Origin: Sesamum alatum
Taxonomy: Eukaryota; Streptophyta; Magnoliopsida; Lamiales; Pedaliaceae
Direction: 5' to 3'
NCBI GenBank assembly: GCA_034509735.1
Contig: JACGWO010000005.1
Coordinates: 12,727,692-12,791,691 of the forward strand
Length of the DNA stretch: 64,000 nucleotides
This document shows, in pieces, positions 12,415 through 23,989 of this stretch; position 1 is the first letter of the stretch, and each line of letters starts with the position of its first letter. The notes below the pieces were generated by a model, which worked only from the letters and a program-made list of their open reading frames with translations, was not told the DNA's origin and did no database searches. The translations under genes and the position numbers were made by a program.

Positions 12415-12987
12415 ACAACGTGTTTACTATGTGTAGTGCGTGTTCTTGGATGGATTCATGGTACGCGTGCGTCTTTGCTGAAAGCTTCCCTACCCTCTCC
12501 AATCCAATGTTAAAGAAAGTAACTTTTTTTAATTCTCGTCCTGTGTTTAGTTCACAATCTCCATGCTTGCACACACATATATATAACTGTATATATATGA
12601 GAATTGAAATGATTTATTCATCAACACATTTATACACTGGAGTAGTATGTATGCGTGAGAGAGAGATAGAGTATTTAAATTGGGGAGGAAGGTTATTCCC
12701 CCTCCACCACCACCACCACCAAGGTAAGAGACGGATATGGACGAAGAGAGAGTATTTAAATTGCTCACGTGGCAGATGAGGTGTTTCCTGACATGGCATT
12801 CCGGCCAAACGATTTGGCCGAAAAATGAAGCGGTGAACCATAAATGTAAAATCAGGACTAAATTTGTCAAAAAAGGACCAAATTTGAGATGTGCAGGACT
12901 AAATGTGTCAATCAAGAAAGTTATAGGACTAAAAGTGCTAATGACCTAAAGTTACCAGACTAAAAATATAATTTTGCCTAAAATATT

Positions 12988-13250
12988 TTTAATTTGCCAT
13001 TAGTGCTTCATCCCAAATAACAACTGACGCACCTTCTACCAATGTAGACAACTATGACTACTAACTAAATCAACACATTGATAAATGTTCAAACTCAATA
13101 AATACTTTCAACTTAGAATGTGCAGCCCTACAACCTAAAAGTAGGTTTGTTGCAATACGCGATGCTGCAATTGGCAACATAATAAGTCTATCTTTTTGAA
13201 AAATAAAAGCAAAGATTTGAAACAAAAAAGTTTTACCAGTTCCATCTTGG
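12988..13250 (-). pseudogene. Helitron Pif1-like helicase, Walker A to DEAD-like motif (broken)
   Basis: Minus-strand continuation of the helicase at 10694-11597. Walker A appears as QDGTGKTFLFQ at about 13249-13215 (family GHGGTGKTFLY). It is followed by LPIAASRIAT, then LLLGCRAAHSKLKVF (family LLPGGRTAHSRFKIP), and SVVIWDEALMAN at about 13028-12990 (family IIWDEAPMAN). In-frame stops lie between the last two blocks. The homology breaks off at 13250, immediately before Walker A would continue into the GHG residues. The enzyme is split and dead. Confidence 0.8.
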
Positions 13251-13429
13251 GGTGGTTATCAACCCGGACCCAGTCAAACCTGCCTCGGACCACCCCCCTT
13301 CCCCCCGAATGGAGCGGGTCGGGTCCAAAAAATGGAGACTAGGTGGGTAGCAGGTCTTAAAAATTAGGACCTGCTCGGTTCGGGGGCTGGTCTCTGGTCC
13401 ATGAGGACCGCCCTAGTAGGCTTAATTTA
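13251..13429. other. GC-rich ggtcc/gggtcc repeat-like segment, possible MITE end
   Basis: This is a short G/C-rich tract with cccggacccagtc, gggtcgggtcc and ggtctctggtcc, unlike its AT-rich surroundings. Stretches like this occur at the ends of small plant DNA transposons. No matching second end or target duplication was found, so the assignment stays open. Confidence 0.3.
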
Positions 13430-13453
13430 ATATATATATATATATATATATAT
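13430..13453. repeat. (TA)n microsatellite
   Basis: About 12 TA units in a row. Confidence 0.95.
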
Positions 13454-14279
13454 TAAATTTTTATGTAATTTTCATGAGCTTCTTTCGTTACATTATGAGC
13501 AGAATATGCGAGCTGAGATTGCAAGTGTTATCTTTGTCTTGATGTTGAATGTTGGACTTACAAAACAAGCTATTAGAAGTCTTAATCTTTGTAGTTCACA
13601 ATCATTTCATGTTTTTCCTTGACCACCCCCTCTGAAAATTAATCACATCGTCAATGGAGAAACAAAAACTAAATAGAGAAAATAAGGAATTCTTAAAATC
13701 ATTAGTTAAGTGCTCTTATTACTACAGTTTCACACGCTTGCATTAGGTCTTCACATGAGAAACATATACACACACCAAACAAACTTTAAACTGAGAGAGA
13801 AATCATATACTATGACATTGTGATCATATACCAAAAGGGAAAATAAAATTCGGGTCTACTGGCCGTGGGACGGCCTACCTGGTGCTAACAATCCTTTTTT
13901 AATGGGTCACCGTTTTTTGACCTATTAGATGCAAAGGTTCAGAAATAACAATTATTTTCAGAAAATGTTGTGTATTAAAATCAATGGTTAATTTTGGAAG
14001 GTTAAGAATTTTTTTTGTCATTAAAGTTGATCCCAAAATCACTTGTATTAGTCTCAACTAAATGGTATGTGTATTTACATTGCTGTCATGAGATGAATAA
14101 ATGTTGTGATGATCATGGAGTCTAGACCAATGTGATTGGATGCATTACATTATATTGTTTGGTTTTTATGTGGTTTATGCAATTAAAATGAGGTATGCAC
14201 GTCTCGTATTCTCTAGTTTTTAATTTGGATTGTAATTTGTATTTCCCTTCAAATGTACTCCCCTAGGATCAATGTTATG
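13454..14279. other. AT-rich intergenic DNA, no feature recognised
   Basis: No open frame with family resemblance, no clear terminal repeat and no RNA gene were seen here. Confidence 0.6.
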
Positions 14280-14282
14280 CAA

Positions 14283-14956
14283 ACTGGACCGGTGATTCAA
14301 CTGGATGAATTACCGGGTCACTGGTCGGATCGGATTGAGAAAATCATTTGCCCCGAAATATATTATATACATGTATATATGTTTGTAACTTATCAGTACA
14401 TTATATATCAATTGATTAAATAAATACAATTTACAACAACAATGCATAACAATGATACAATTTATAAATAAACATAATCTATAACAATTTAACAATAGAA
14501 AATCAACAAACCTCTTGGAGGAAGCAAATTAAAATTCAAAATAACAAAAATTTAAAATTTAAAACCCCACATTGTTGTTAGAAGTGATTCATTGTCCCAC
14601 ATTGGAAAAGTATAAACCAAACTTAAGCACTTTAAACTATAAATATGGAAAAGCTTAGCCAAGCTTTTTGTCGCATTGGAAAAGCGTAAGCCAAACTTAA
14701 GCACGTTAGACTATAAATATGGAAAATTTTAAGTCAAAGCTTATTGTCACACAATGGAAAAACATAAACCAAACTTAAACATTTAGACTATAAATATGAA
14801 ACAATTTAAGAAAATGAGGTCAAAATCAATTTTGCGGGGCGATCAATTTTGACAGACCATAGTGGATTTGGTCCTATAAACTGGCCAGGACACATGGCTA
14901 GTTCCCAGTTGAACTAGTCGAACCGGTTGGTCCGGTCCGATTTTGAAAACACGCCT
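14283..14956. repeat. Dispersed repeat with ggaccgg/ccggtcc ends
   Basis: The left end (ctggaccggtgattcaactgg) and right end (gaaccggttggtccggtcc) form an imperfect inverted pair, as in small non-autonomous DNA elements. The 14340-14570 part (cattatatatcaattgatt, then tacaatttataaataaac and aacctcttggaggaa) recurs at 58610-58790. The segment attgtcccacattggaaaa recurs at 59010. No coding sequence is present. Confidence 0.6.
14591..14810. repeat. Tandem repeat, three units of about 75-78 bp
   Basis: Units start at about 14591, 14669 and 14744. Each has cacattggaaaagtataa, ccaaacttaagcac and agactataaatatgg. Each therefore carries a TATAAATA word at a fixed place. Confidence 0.8.
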
Positions 14957-15539
14957 GAGACTTGTTCCATAGTTTCTATTTTCCTTTGTAAAGAGAGTAT
15001 GATTTAGGATCGTGAGATAAGCGGTGGAAATTAAAAGAAGATGAGATAATTATCATGGAAGTGTGAAATAAAGGTCCATGAATGTATGGGATACATTTAT
15101 GTAATAAAAAAGATTTATTTTCATTTCAATTGCTCACCTTAGACTAATATGTTGTTTCTATTCCAATTAACACAAATACTAATATGTTGTTTCTATTCCA
15201 ATTAACAATAAACTTAAACAAATACATGTAAAATTAATTTTTGAGTACATGTAATTACATGGGATTAATTTTCTAAAGGAACTTAATTGAATAGTTAATC
15301 CAATTACATGAGTTGGAAAGTTGAACGGCATTTTTGATATTACAATAATTTGGTCTAGTGGTCTAAAAACTACGACTTTGTGTCTATAAGATCCCGTCTC
15401 TTTATAATAGAACTAGTGTGCTACCCGTGCTATGCATGGATTAATTAATTATGATTAGAATAATATTTTATAATTTTTTATAGTATTTGAATCTCGATTC
15501 GAATAACTTAGGCTTTGCACACTTTTAGCGATACTACTT
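14957..15539. other. Intergenic DNA, no gene
   Basis: AT-rich. A 33 bp stretch ending tattccaattaaca is directly repeated at about 15150 and 15185. The 15330-15420 part (ggtctagtggtctaaaaac, tttataatagaactagtgtg) resembles boundaries of plant dispersed repeats but could not be assigned. Confidence 0.5.
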
Positions 15540-15835
15540 ACATGATTATCAAAAATAGTTTCATAACTTTAAAAAATTCCCAATGTTAGTCATCATATCA
15601 AGTTTCGTTAGGAAAAAAATCACGTAGAACTCACGTGGCCGTTATGCAACTCCATTATGAAAACATAACGGCCACGTGACTTGCACATAATTTTTTTCAT
15701 AAATTTTCTTATTGAAGTTGGCAGGGGACTGAAATGAGATGTTTGCAAGTTACAGGATTACTTTCAAAAATTTTGTAAGCAATGTGACTAAAAATGTACT
15801 AAACCTAAAATTATGGAAAAAAAAAAAACAATTTT
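15540..15835. repeat. Long imperfect hairpin (fold-back MITE-like)
   Basis: The left arm from about 15540 pairs loosely with the right arm to about 15830. The centre is a perfect 16 bp inverted repeat, tcacgtggccgttatg at 15631-15646 and cataacggccacgtga at 15664-15679, with a 17 bp loop. Each arm carries a CACGTG box. The outer arms match only approximately, so the ends are uncertain. Confidence 0.55.
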
Positions 15836-16067
15836 CCCTAAAAATAATATTACATACTAAAGATTGAAATTGCTTGTGTCGAAACTGCATGCCACTGATG
15901 CTAGTAATACTTAGTATTAACAGATAATTATCCTCACAAAATTACTTACATCTAATGTCAATATGTTTATTAGTCCTATCCATGTCAATCTACTTTCAGA
16001 TTTCACACAACACATACACACACACATAAACAAATTTAAATGAAATAAACATTTTGGTTCTGAGGAA

Positions 16068-19000
16068 TGTTAGAATAGGTGACCGAAAAGCCAATTAGAT
16101 TGGCGGTTTTTGGTACTATTTAGAAATCTTTATTAAAGTAATATTAACTTGATGAATATAGTAAGTATTCATCCTTGGCACTATGTGTTTGTTGTGCTTA
16201 CTAATTACGTTAAACGACGTTTTAACGTCACAACAAATGTCCACACAGACCAATTGGATAACCCATGTAGTTGAGTTGCGCATTGGATGGTAGCTATGAA
16301 ACCAACTTCTGAAGGTTGGATTAAATGTTCCAAGTCGAGGACCTCGAGACAGGGCATCGAGGGTCCTATAGAGACTTACACTTGAAGGACAAGCGGATCC
16401 GGACGGGAGCGCGAGCGGAAGCTAGAAGCATGAAATAATACGTAAATTTAAACAAATAAATAAACATAATCCCAAGGGGTGTACCCTTGGGTGCTCAACC
16501 GGGCGTTCGATGTAGGATGTATCAACATAAAGCGGACATTGTACATAGGGCATAGATGAAATAGAAAGCTACGAAAGCATAATTAACCATTACCTTTGTA
16601 GTTTTGACGTGTGCGCGGCTACTTGCTTTATTCCTTCTTCGGAATATCCACCAAGTTCAAACGTATGAACTCTCCAAAGGTGATCCACATTACACCGGAA
16701 GAAACACACGTTTTCCTTACTAGAAGAAAACGGGTTTAGAAGGAATTGGTTTAAGAAGATAAACACTATGGATTAGTGTTCTTCTTAAACTTAGTTTGTT
16801 CATCCCTTTTGATCCAAGATCAAATAAAGAACACTAGTAAGAGAGGGAGAGAGGTGGCCGAAAGTTTAGAGAGAGGAGTGGCCAATTTTTTGTTCTTCTT
16901 TTCCTAGAAAAGATGAATTGTGAAATCTCTTGCAAAGGTGTTAGTATATACTCATATATATACATAATTAATGTGATTATTTGAATGTGTCTAGGTTCAT
17001 CCTAGGATGTCTAGATACATCCCAATCAATCAACATTAATTCTTCAATCAAGCCTACCAACTTTTAAGGTATGATCAAATTATACCAAGTCAATCCAATG
17101 GACAATCCCTTAAGTAATCCAATTGCTTATTCATCCTTCGAATTGACTCCAAGTCAATCTCTCAACCTACTCGGTGATTTGTGTGTGACCCTTTAGGTTC
17201 ACCCTCAGCTAGACTTGGGCCCGTGTCCCACAAGGGCCCGTTACCATGGGTGGCCGTCTAGCAACGGTCCATGGCACTAGAGACTAGGTGAGTGTTGGTG
17301 TGAACATTTAGGCGCCGATTCCATACGGGTACGGTCCTTCTGTCTACCGTCTCCGGCCTTAGTCTAGGGTATGGAATTGGCGTCGGTTCCCATCCTTGAC
17401 TAGGCATCTATGCTTAATACTCGAGACTATGCATGCCTCATTGCATTGACAGAGGAAACCATTCCTTGTTCAACTAACCACTATGGCCACAGTTTTAATA
17501 GCATGAACGTCTCCGAGTGCATAGGAGATACCTCTGTCACATACTGACAGGGGAGGGATCCTCTTCTTGGAACCCACCATCCTCGCCACACATTCCGATT
17601 GCATTGGACAAGGCTTATAATGATCATCTTACAGATTGATCACCTCTCGCCAGATCCATGATACAGCCATCCTGTGCACGCGACTGCCAAGGTTCCTCAA
17701 GTCTGAGGACTACTCCCGTACTATCCGAACTGGGGAAATCCAATCATACCGACCAAGCCTCCAAGGATTCCATATGATGATCCCCGCGAGTCAGTCCAAT
17801 CAGCTCGACCCCAGTCAACCAACCCATCAAGATCGTGTAGGCGTCCCACGCCTGTCACCGATGAAACACGGCACTCATCTAATGAACACGACTCGTGATG
17901 CAAGTCTCAATAGGACTCTCGATGCCCTGTCTCGAGGTCTTTGACTTCGAACATTTCAGACCCAACTCTTAATCAGTTGATTTCATGACCATCATCCAAT
18001 GTGTGGCCCAACTGCATGAGTTGTTAATCATGGTCTGTGGGATTTGTAGCGATATAAGTAAAACACCGTTTTAACATATGTAAAATGAGCGCAACAAAGA
18101 AGGTACCATTGGTGAAGAACACTCATTTTATTCATCACATAATATTACATTTACATCAAGTTGTCAAATAGGTTACAAAACGCCAAACCTATTGGCTTTT
18201 TGGTCACCTATTCTAACAACACTAAGGATTGCTTTCATTGGATGAATGCCCCAATTCATCGGCGACAAACGTTGGACGTCTATGAAATATTAGTGGGTTA
18301 GTTGACAAGGGTGTCAGCTGACTGAACTGACTCGCGGGAATTGTCATATGGAAGCCTTGGAGGCTTGGTCGGTATGACTGGAATTTCTAGCTCCGATAGT
18401 ACGAGATTAGTCCTCGACTTGAGGAATCATAGCAGTTACATTCATATGATGGTTGTATCTAGTGTCTAGCAAGAGATCTCCGCATTTGGGATACGTTCAT
18501 CATAAGCCTTATCTAGTATAGTCGGAATATGTATTGAGGACGGTGGATTCCAAGATAGGATCCGTCACCTGTCAATATATGACAGTCGAGTCTCCTATGC
18601 ACTCTGAGACGGTTTAAGCTCTTTAAGTCTGTGGCCACATTGATTGGTCAGGTAGGGAATGGTTTCCTATGCCGAGCAATAGAGAAAACGTGTCTCGAGT
18701 TATTGAGCATAATTGTCTAGTCCAGGATGGAAACCGACGCCCAATTCCATGCCCTAGACTAAGACCGGGATACGGATGATGGAAGGACTGTACCTAGTCT
18801 TTAGTGTCATGGACCGTTGCTAGACGGCCACCTATGGTGACGGGCGTTTTTTCCATTAATGGTTAATTGGAAAACAGTTAATTGAATTGGATTTAATTGA
18901 CCAATTATGTTGGACACAAGCCCAAAACTAGCTGAGGATGAACCTAATGAGTCACACACAAATCACTATGGGTTGGTAGAATTAATTTGGAATTAATTCT

Positions 19001-20057
19001 AGAAGAAGCGAATTAATTTAATTGGATTAAATTAATTCAAGGAGAAAATAAATTATTGGATCATTTATTGAGAAATCCATTTGATGGATGGTCCAATAAT
19101 TAATTAATTGGATTAGTTAATTGTGGAATTAAGAACCTTTAAATTAATTGGATTAATTTATCGGTTTTGGTTTAATTAATTGATTGGATAAGTTAACTTG
19201 TGTTTGAGCTTATGTTTATTTAATTGGATTAATAAACTTTTGAATTTCAATAAGGTTTAAAATTAATTGGATTAATTTGGAACCTGTGGATCTTGGTTGA
19301 TCTTGATTTAATTTGATTAAATCTAAACCGATCAAAATTGGTCCATGGTTTGAAGTACAAGCTCTAGAGGTTGGAGCAAGTTGAGGAGGAGTTTCAACTC
19401 CTCTACATATGAAGGCCATGATAGTTCATGGAGAGATAGTGTGCACGTGTATGTAAGTTAGCCTTGGAGGTTAATTTTGGAGGTTGAATTTTGAATCCAA
19501 TTTCCTACATACACAAAAAACAATGCACATAACTTGAATGGGATATACTTGCACGAAATTTTCAGCCTAAAACACTCAAAAATCTCTGCAAATTTTCTCC
19601 TTTTTGTGTTCATACCTTTTGGAAAGGATTGAACTAAAAAACATTCCAAAAGGCATTAAACAATAGTGTTATTTTGGAAGTGTTTCTTTTTTATTTCTCT
19701 TTTTCTATCTAGCAATAGATTAGAGTATTTCTCCATAGTGTGGGGTGGACAATACTTAGAGGAATTTTACGTTGAATTCTCAAGTGAACGGAAGGAGAAA
19801 CAAAAAAGGGAATAACGCACGTACTGGTTCTACGTGTTATGATCAAAGGTTGGTTTTTCTTTACGTTTTCATGTATCTTTCGTTCATATCCTTTTAGCCA
19901 CATGTCCAGCATCTTCTCCTTCTTTATTTATGCTTTGACAAACACCAAACACCCGGGAACTTCGAAGGGAACACCCCTTTGGACCTATTTTGAATTATGT
20001 CTTAAATTCACGTTTTTACGCTTCCGTTGTGTGCCCGAGCCGTACCCGATTATTTCA
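16068..20057 (+). mobile_element. Solo LTR, copia-type family B, interrupted by another solo LTR
   Basis: Starts TGTTAGAATAGGTGACC and ends ...CCCGATTATTTCA, the same termini as the LTR at 7687-9907 in the other orientation. Neither a primer binding site nor a polypurine tract adjoins it. The flanks aggaa (16063-16067) and agaaa (20058-20062) agree at 4 of 5 positions, consistent with an aged 5 bp target duplication. Without the nested insertion it is about 2.15 kb. A solo LTR is left when recombination between the two LTRs removes the interior. Confidence 0.85.
16383..18218 (-). mobile_element. Nested solo LTR of the 47929-57813 copia family
   Basis: The minus strand begins TGTTAGAATAGGTGACC at 18218 and ends ...TTGTCCTTCA at 16383. 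Both termini match the LTRs of the plus-strand copia at 47929-57813. A perfect 5 bp target duplication acact flanks it (16378-16382 and 18219-18223). Removing the LTR and one duplication restores an uninterrupted family B LTR (gagacttacactaagg). It is 1836 bp against about 2230 bp for the full copies, so it carries internal deletions. Confidence 0.93.
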
Positions 20058-21637
20058 AGAAATTTGTCACAAATTGAATAATAGATCAATTAATATATAG
20101 TAGATAACATCACAACACCATTAACTTTGTTTAGGCGTAATCACATATCAATGTTGATCAAGCCTATTTGGCCACCTTAGATGATCATCAGACAATATCT
20201 TATGCTTATAAAGATTGAAAACAATTACTCGGTTTATCATTATCTGAATCGACACTAATCAAAGATAATTGATTGCAATCTCAAGACGTCGGCCAGTGGT
20301 TTGAAATCTTGAGAGATCTTCTTTATGAATGTTCATAATTGATTGCAAAATAGAAATTACATCTTAAAACATAAATATAAACAATATAATGCAAGAAAAA
20401 CATAAAAAGATTGATGGTATAAAAATAATATTAACTGAAATTTTATTAATCGGAAATACAATTTAGCATAATTACACTAGAATATAATACAAACCTATCT
20501 TTTTCTCCCCCCCCCCCCCCCGCCCACCACCACCCCATTCTCTTCTTCCTGGTAGAGCTTATATAGTGGTTGGTTGCATTAATGAGGACCTTGAATCATG
20601 TTGCGTTGTCTTCTTGAACCTGGATTCATTTCTAGTATTCATACATTATCCTCTTGAACCTGCAGTAGTTTCTTTTCTGGGTAGTGTCAACCTTTCCTTT
20701 TCTTTTTTTGACTTCTTTTCTTTTTCAGCACATTCCTTTTTGGGAATGACGACATTTCTTCTTTTTCGCTGGTTCTTTCCTCCATCAAAGATGTTAAATA
20801 TAAAATCTCCAGTCTGTGGTGTGAAGTGATAATCTTTCGGAGGTTCACTTTGGACTAATTTGAAAATCTATGAAATTATGAAAGGAAGACGAAAAAAAAA
20901 AAAAGCAAAAGGCAGAAAATGAAAAGAAGAATGAGACAAAGGAAAAGGCAAATACAAAAAAGAAGAAGAATCAAGACGAAAATAGTTAGTTTCGGCCCTT
21001 CTCTTCAGCCTTGAGCTTTTCGTAAATTCTAAAGATTATGCATTTAGACTCCATAAACTCCCCAAACTTATGCGATCAATTTTTCCATGACCCCTTATTT
21101 TATTAGTAGCCATGATTAGGGAATTTGAACGAACACTTTGTGGGCATAGTGGACGCTGGAGAATTCAATTAGAGCATAGGAGCGAATGAGTTTGCAGGCG
21201 GAGAATGAATAAAAAAACTAAAAAATGAATAATATCAAATTAATAGTTTGAATGACATAAAATCAAATAAATCTAAGAACCACAAAATTCAAAGAAGAAA
21301 CGTCAAGTAAGGGTTCGAAGAATTGAGAACACCCACACTCTTTGAAAGTAGCAACCATATTCTGTTTATGTGTGTGAATTAATTTTCTTGGATGCTTTAA
21401 TATGGTGTTGTACCAACAGTTTTCGTGCTTTTGAAAGGAGATGATTATGCAATTTCTACCGGTAGAGCCAGTAGGATGAGAAAATTTGCAGAAGCTGAGA
21501 GATGGAAGAACATGGATTGTTGCCCAGATAACTCAAATGAGAAGATTGTAACTTTGTAAAAATTTCCTTGAACGTCAAATTCTTTGTATACACACACTCA
21601 CAACCAATCATGAAATATTTTCTTTGAGTGGAGTACA
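20058..21637. other. Intergenic DNA with a C-run, no gene recognised
   Basis: Contains a run of about 16 C at 20507-20521 followed by ccaccaccacccc. The open frame at 20566-20829 (87 codons) has no recognisable family and is rich in Phe and Ser from T-rich DNA. On the opposite strand the same DNA reads as a Lys/Glu-rich peptide. Neither was called as a gene. Confidence 0.5.
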
Positions 21638-21646
21638 TTTGAAAAT

Positions 21647-21909
21647 GGGTAAATTGCAATGACCTTCCCTAAAGTTTGGCATAATTACGGATACCTCCTC
21701 GTTGTTTTGAAAATTACAAATACCCCCTTGAGGTTTGTAAGTTTTAACCAAAGGTCTGAAGGGAATTTTGGTCAGTTCACCCATAAAAATGGATGAAAAT
21801 GGGTTATTTGTTAGACGGTTACAAACCTCAGGGGGGTATTTGTAATTTTTGAAACAATGGGGTTATCCATAATTATGCAAACCTCGGGGGAGGTCTTTGT
21901 AATTCACCC
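21647..21909. mobile_element. Fold-back MITE, Mutator-like
   Basis: The left arm gggtaaattgcaatgacc... and the right arm ...gtctttgtaattcaccc pair over roughly 95 bp, leaving a short loop. Flanking 9-mers tttgaaaat (21638-21646) and tttgaaaaa (21910-21918) agree at 8 of 9 positions. It sits at the left edge of the partial gypsy internal region. No coding capacity. Confidence 0.75.
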
Positions 21910-21920
21910 TTTGAAAAATG

Positions 21921-23875
21921 ACCTCCTTGAAAAAATTCAACATCGATGGTTCATGACTTGATCCTTCACCATCACCGTCGATGTTTGTTGGTTTCGAATC
22001 CCTCTTCGGCCTCTTCCAATGGCGATCAAGATTGCTACTCCCACTTACTTCTAAGGAACGAGGAACACTTTGCTTCTTATTCACTTCAAGGGGTTCGACC
22101 ACTTGAGAACTTCGCTTAGGAAGAGAAGTAGCCGGCTCGCAAGGATGATCTTGGATGACTCCTTCATCACACTTCTTGCCTTTTGGAGAAGCTTGACTTG
22201 GGCCTAAGGTAAGTAACTTCGTCACGTTTTCTTCAAAGTAGCTACCGTGAACTCCAAGCCACCACCTTTTGTACGCCTCTGATGAGAACTTCTTCATATT
22301 TGGGGGCATGGGAGGGAACAACACTTTTTCCATAGTCTTGGACAGAATGCACATGCGCTAATAACGGATTCCACCCTCTAAAGAAGTTTCGCGAACGTCT
22401 TGCAAAAGGATCCCCGGCACTCCTTGGAAGAAACCAAATTGACGACTAAATCGCAGAGGAAGGTAGTTCGAACGGACAACCATGAAATAGATTTCTTCAG
22501 ATTCCGTGGCGTGCCCGTCGTCTGTGAACGAAAAAGCCTTGTCCCTCACGATCATGTTGCAAATCCAAGAGATAAAGTCGCCTCTGTGTAACCGCTTTCT
22601 GCCCTCTTGCAGATCGTAGTTTTTTGCGCCTCCTTCGCCTGAAAAGAGCGTCATCTTGGGCCCATGAATGCTTTGCACAAGTTGATAATGAGTCTTGAAA
22701 TAATAAGCTATCTAACTATAAGCAAAGTGAATCGAAAATGGGGAGTGTACGCGAGTTGGCCTTGGGGAGTTAGATATGTTATTCAAACCTCTGTAAGTGC
22801 TAGCTAAGACAGCAACTGCAAGACCAACCCTTCGACCGGCTGCCATAGCACTTGCCACCTTGAAAACACTTAGGCGTATTGAACCAACATCTTGAGTGGG
22901 AAGGACAAAGGTACAAAAGCCAACACGCCAAATACTCCGCCAAGAATGTCTATTCCTTTGAACTCCCTTCCATACCAAGCCTCGAGACAACGCCTCGTCC
23001 GCCGTGGACCACTTGCCATGTACCCCAAAGGTCCTGGAGGGATTATGGGTTGGTTTAGGACGAACGGCCTTCATCTCTTTATGCAGTGGGGGCTTGCAGT
23101 ATTTCGTCGTCCTTCTAAGCCAAAACTTGACTCATTTATCGACAGAAACTTGAGAGGATTGGTCATTGTTATTACACTTTCGAAAAAAAATGGTAGGCGT
23201 GGAGTAGGAACTTGCAAGAACGAGGCACAACTCTCGGCCCTGTCTCGTCAACCCCGTTAAGCTCCTCGGCACTCGGAACAACTTCATCATAAAGGAGTCC
23301 GGCCATAGGAAGTCCGACAAGGATATGCACGTCCCACAATGAAATAGACAATTCTCCGAAGGACGTCAAAAGAGTGTTGGTAGATGGGCACCATGCTTCG
23401 CAAATCGCCTTGACGATGTCGGAATTGTGGTCGTAGGTAAATAGTGAGGCGTATACAGCATCATATACTTGGGCCGCGACTAGCTTGTCTTTGCACCGGC
23501 TAAATACGTCTTCCGTCCACTCCCAAAACCCTTTGATGAAGCGGAACTCGCCGGCAAAGTGAACGTTGTCGCCCCACTTGGCTTTCCCTTCAATGATGCG
23601 GCGGCCCAACGTCGTAGGAAGCTTGGTTCGTCAGAACAACGGTGATGAGTCGCTTGTAGAGACCACACCTTGGAAGTCTTGCTCAAAGAAACTTCTCGAG
23701 ACCATTGCTCTGTGTGGAGTGGAGCTATCAACCTTGGCCATTACTTCGTATGCCGACCGATGAGAGGTGTGTGAGCCATCAAAATCGTCCCTCTTTCCGT
23801 GAGTTGACTTTCATCGTCAAGAATTACAAAGTTCTGTTGTCCGGAGGAAGATGACTCGTCTTTGAAATAAACCAT
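21921..23875 (-). pseudogene. Antisense plant mobile domain (PMD) protein, left copy, broken
   Basis: Minus-strand PMD protein beginning MVYFKDESSSSGQ at 23875. PMD proteins (MAIN/MAIL family and transposon-borne relatives) are plant-specific and linked to gene silencing and transposable elements; their biochemistry is not settled. Visible blocks are LGRRIIEGKAKWGDN, FIKGFWEWTED, YDAVYASLFTYD, FCEAWCPSTNTLLTSFGELS-type sequence with ISLWDVHILVGLPMAG, and RQFGFFQGVPG with KRWWLGVHG. Frameshifts lie near 23180 and 22700. The gene faces opposite to the gypsy gag-pol. It matches the right copy at 43036-44870 almost throughout. It ends at the truncation point, so the C-terminal exon is missing. 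Confidence 0.8.
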
Positions 23876-23989
23876 GTTACAACCTACCAAAGCACAAACA
23901 AACGGTTCAATCGAGTCAAAGAAAAAAAAGGGGGGAAAGTTAACTCAAACAAACCAAGGAAAAATGTTTGAGGAGATTACAAGCTCTTC

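Larger units (their letters stand above)
11607..12978. mobile_element. Mutator-like non-autonomous element with long terminal inverted repeats
   Basis: Terminal inverted repeats of about 236 bp (11607-11842) and 216 bp (12763-12978) begin ggcaaaattatatttttag and end ctaaaaatataattttgcc. Flanking 9-mers tgaaatgtt (11598-11606) and taaaatatt (12979-12987) agree at 7 of 9 positions. A 9 bp target duplication with long inverted repeats is typical of Mutator-like elements. The 920 bp interior has no transposase motif and holds several microsatellites. The element splits the Helitron helicase reading frame, so it is the younger of the two. Confidence 0.8.

Noticed and set aside
12020..12949. Overlapping open frames of 70-184 codons on both strands
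   Set aside because: They arise from CT, CA and CCA microsatellites inside the Mutator-like element; the peptides are runs of Ser-Leu, His-Thr or Trp-Gly.
13251..13429. hAT-type MITE
   Set aside because: Only one GC-rich end is visible; no second end or 8 bp duplication was found.
15330..15420. LINE or SINE end (ggtctagtggtctaaaaac, tttataatagaactag)
   Set aside because: It resembles plant dispersed-repeat boundaries, but no poly(A), box A/B or duplication could be fixed.
20566..20829. 87-codon frame as a small gene
   Set aside because: Phe/Ser-rich from T-rich DNA, no family, no splice or promoter support.
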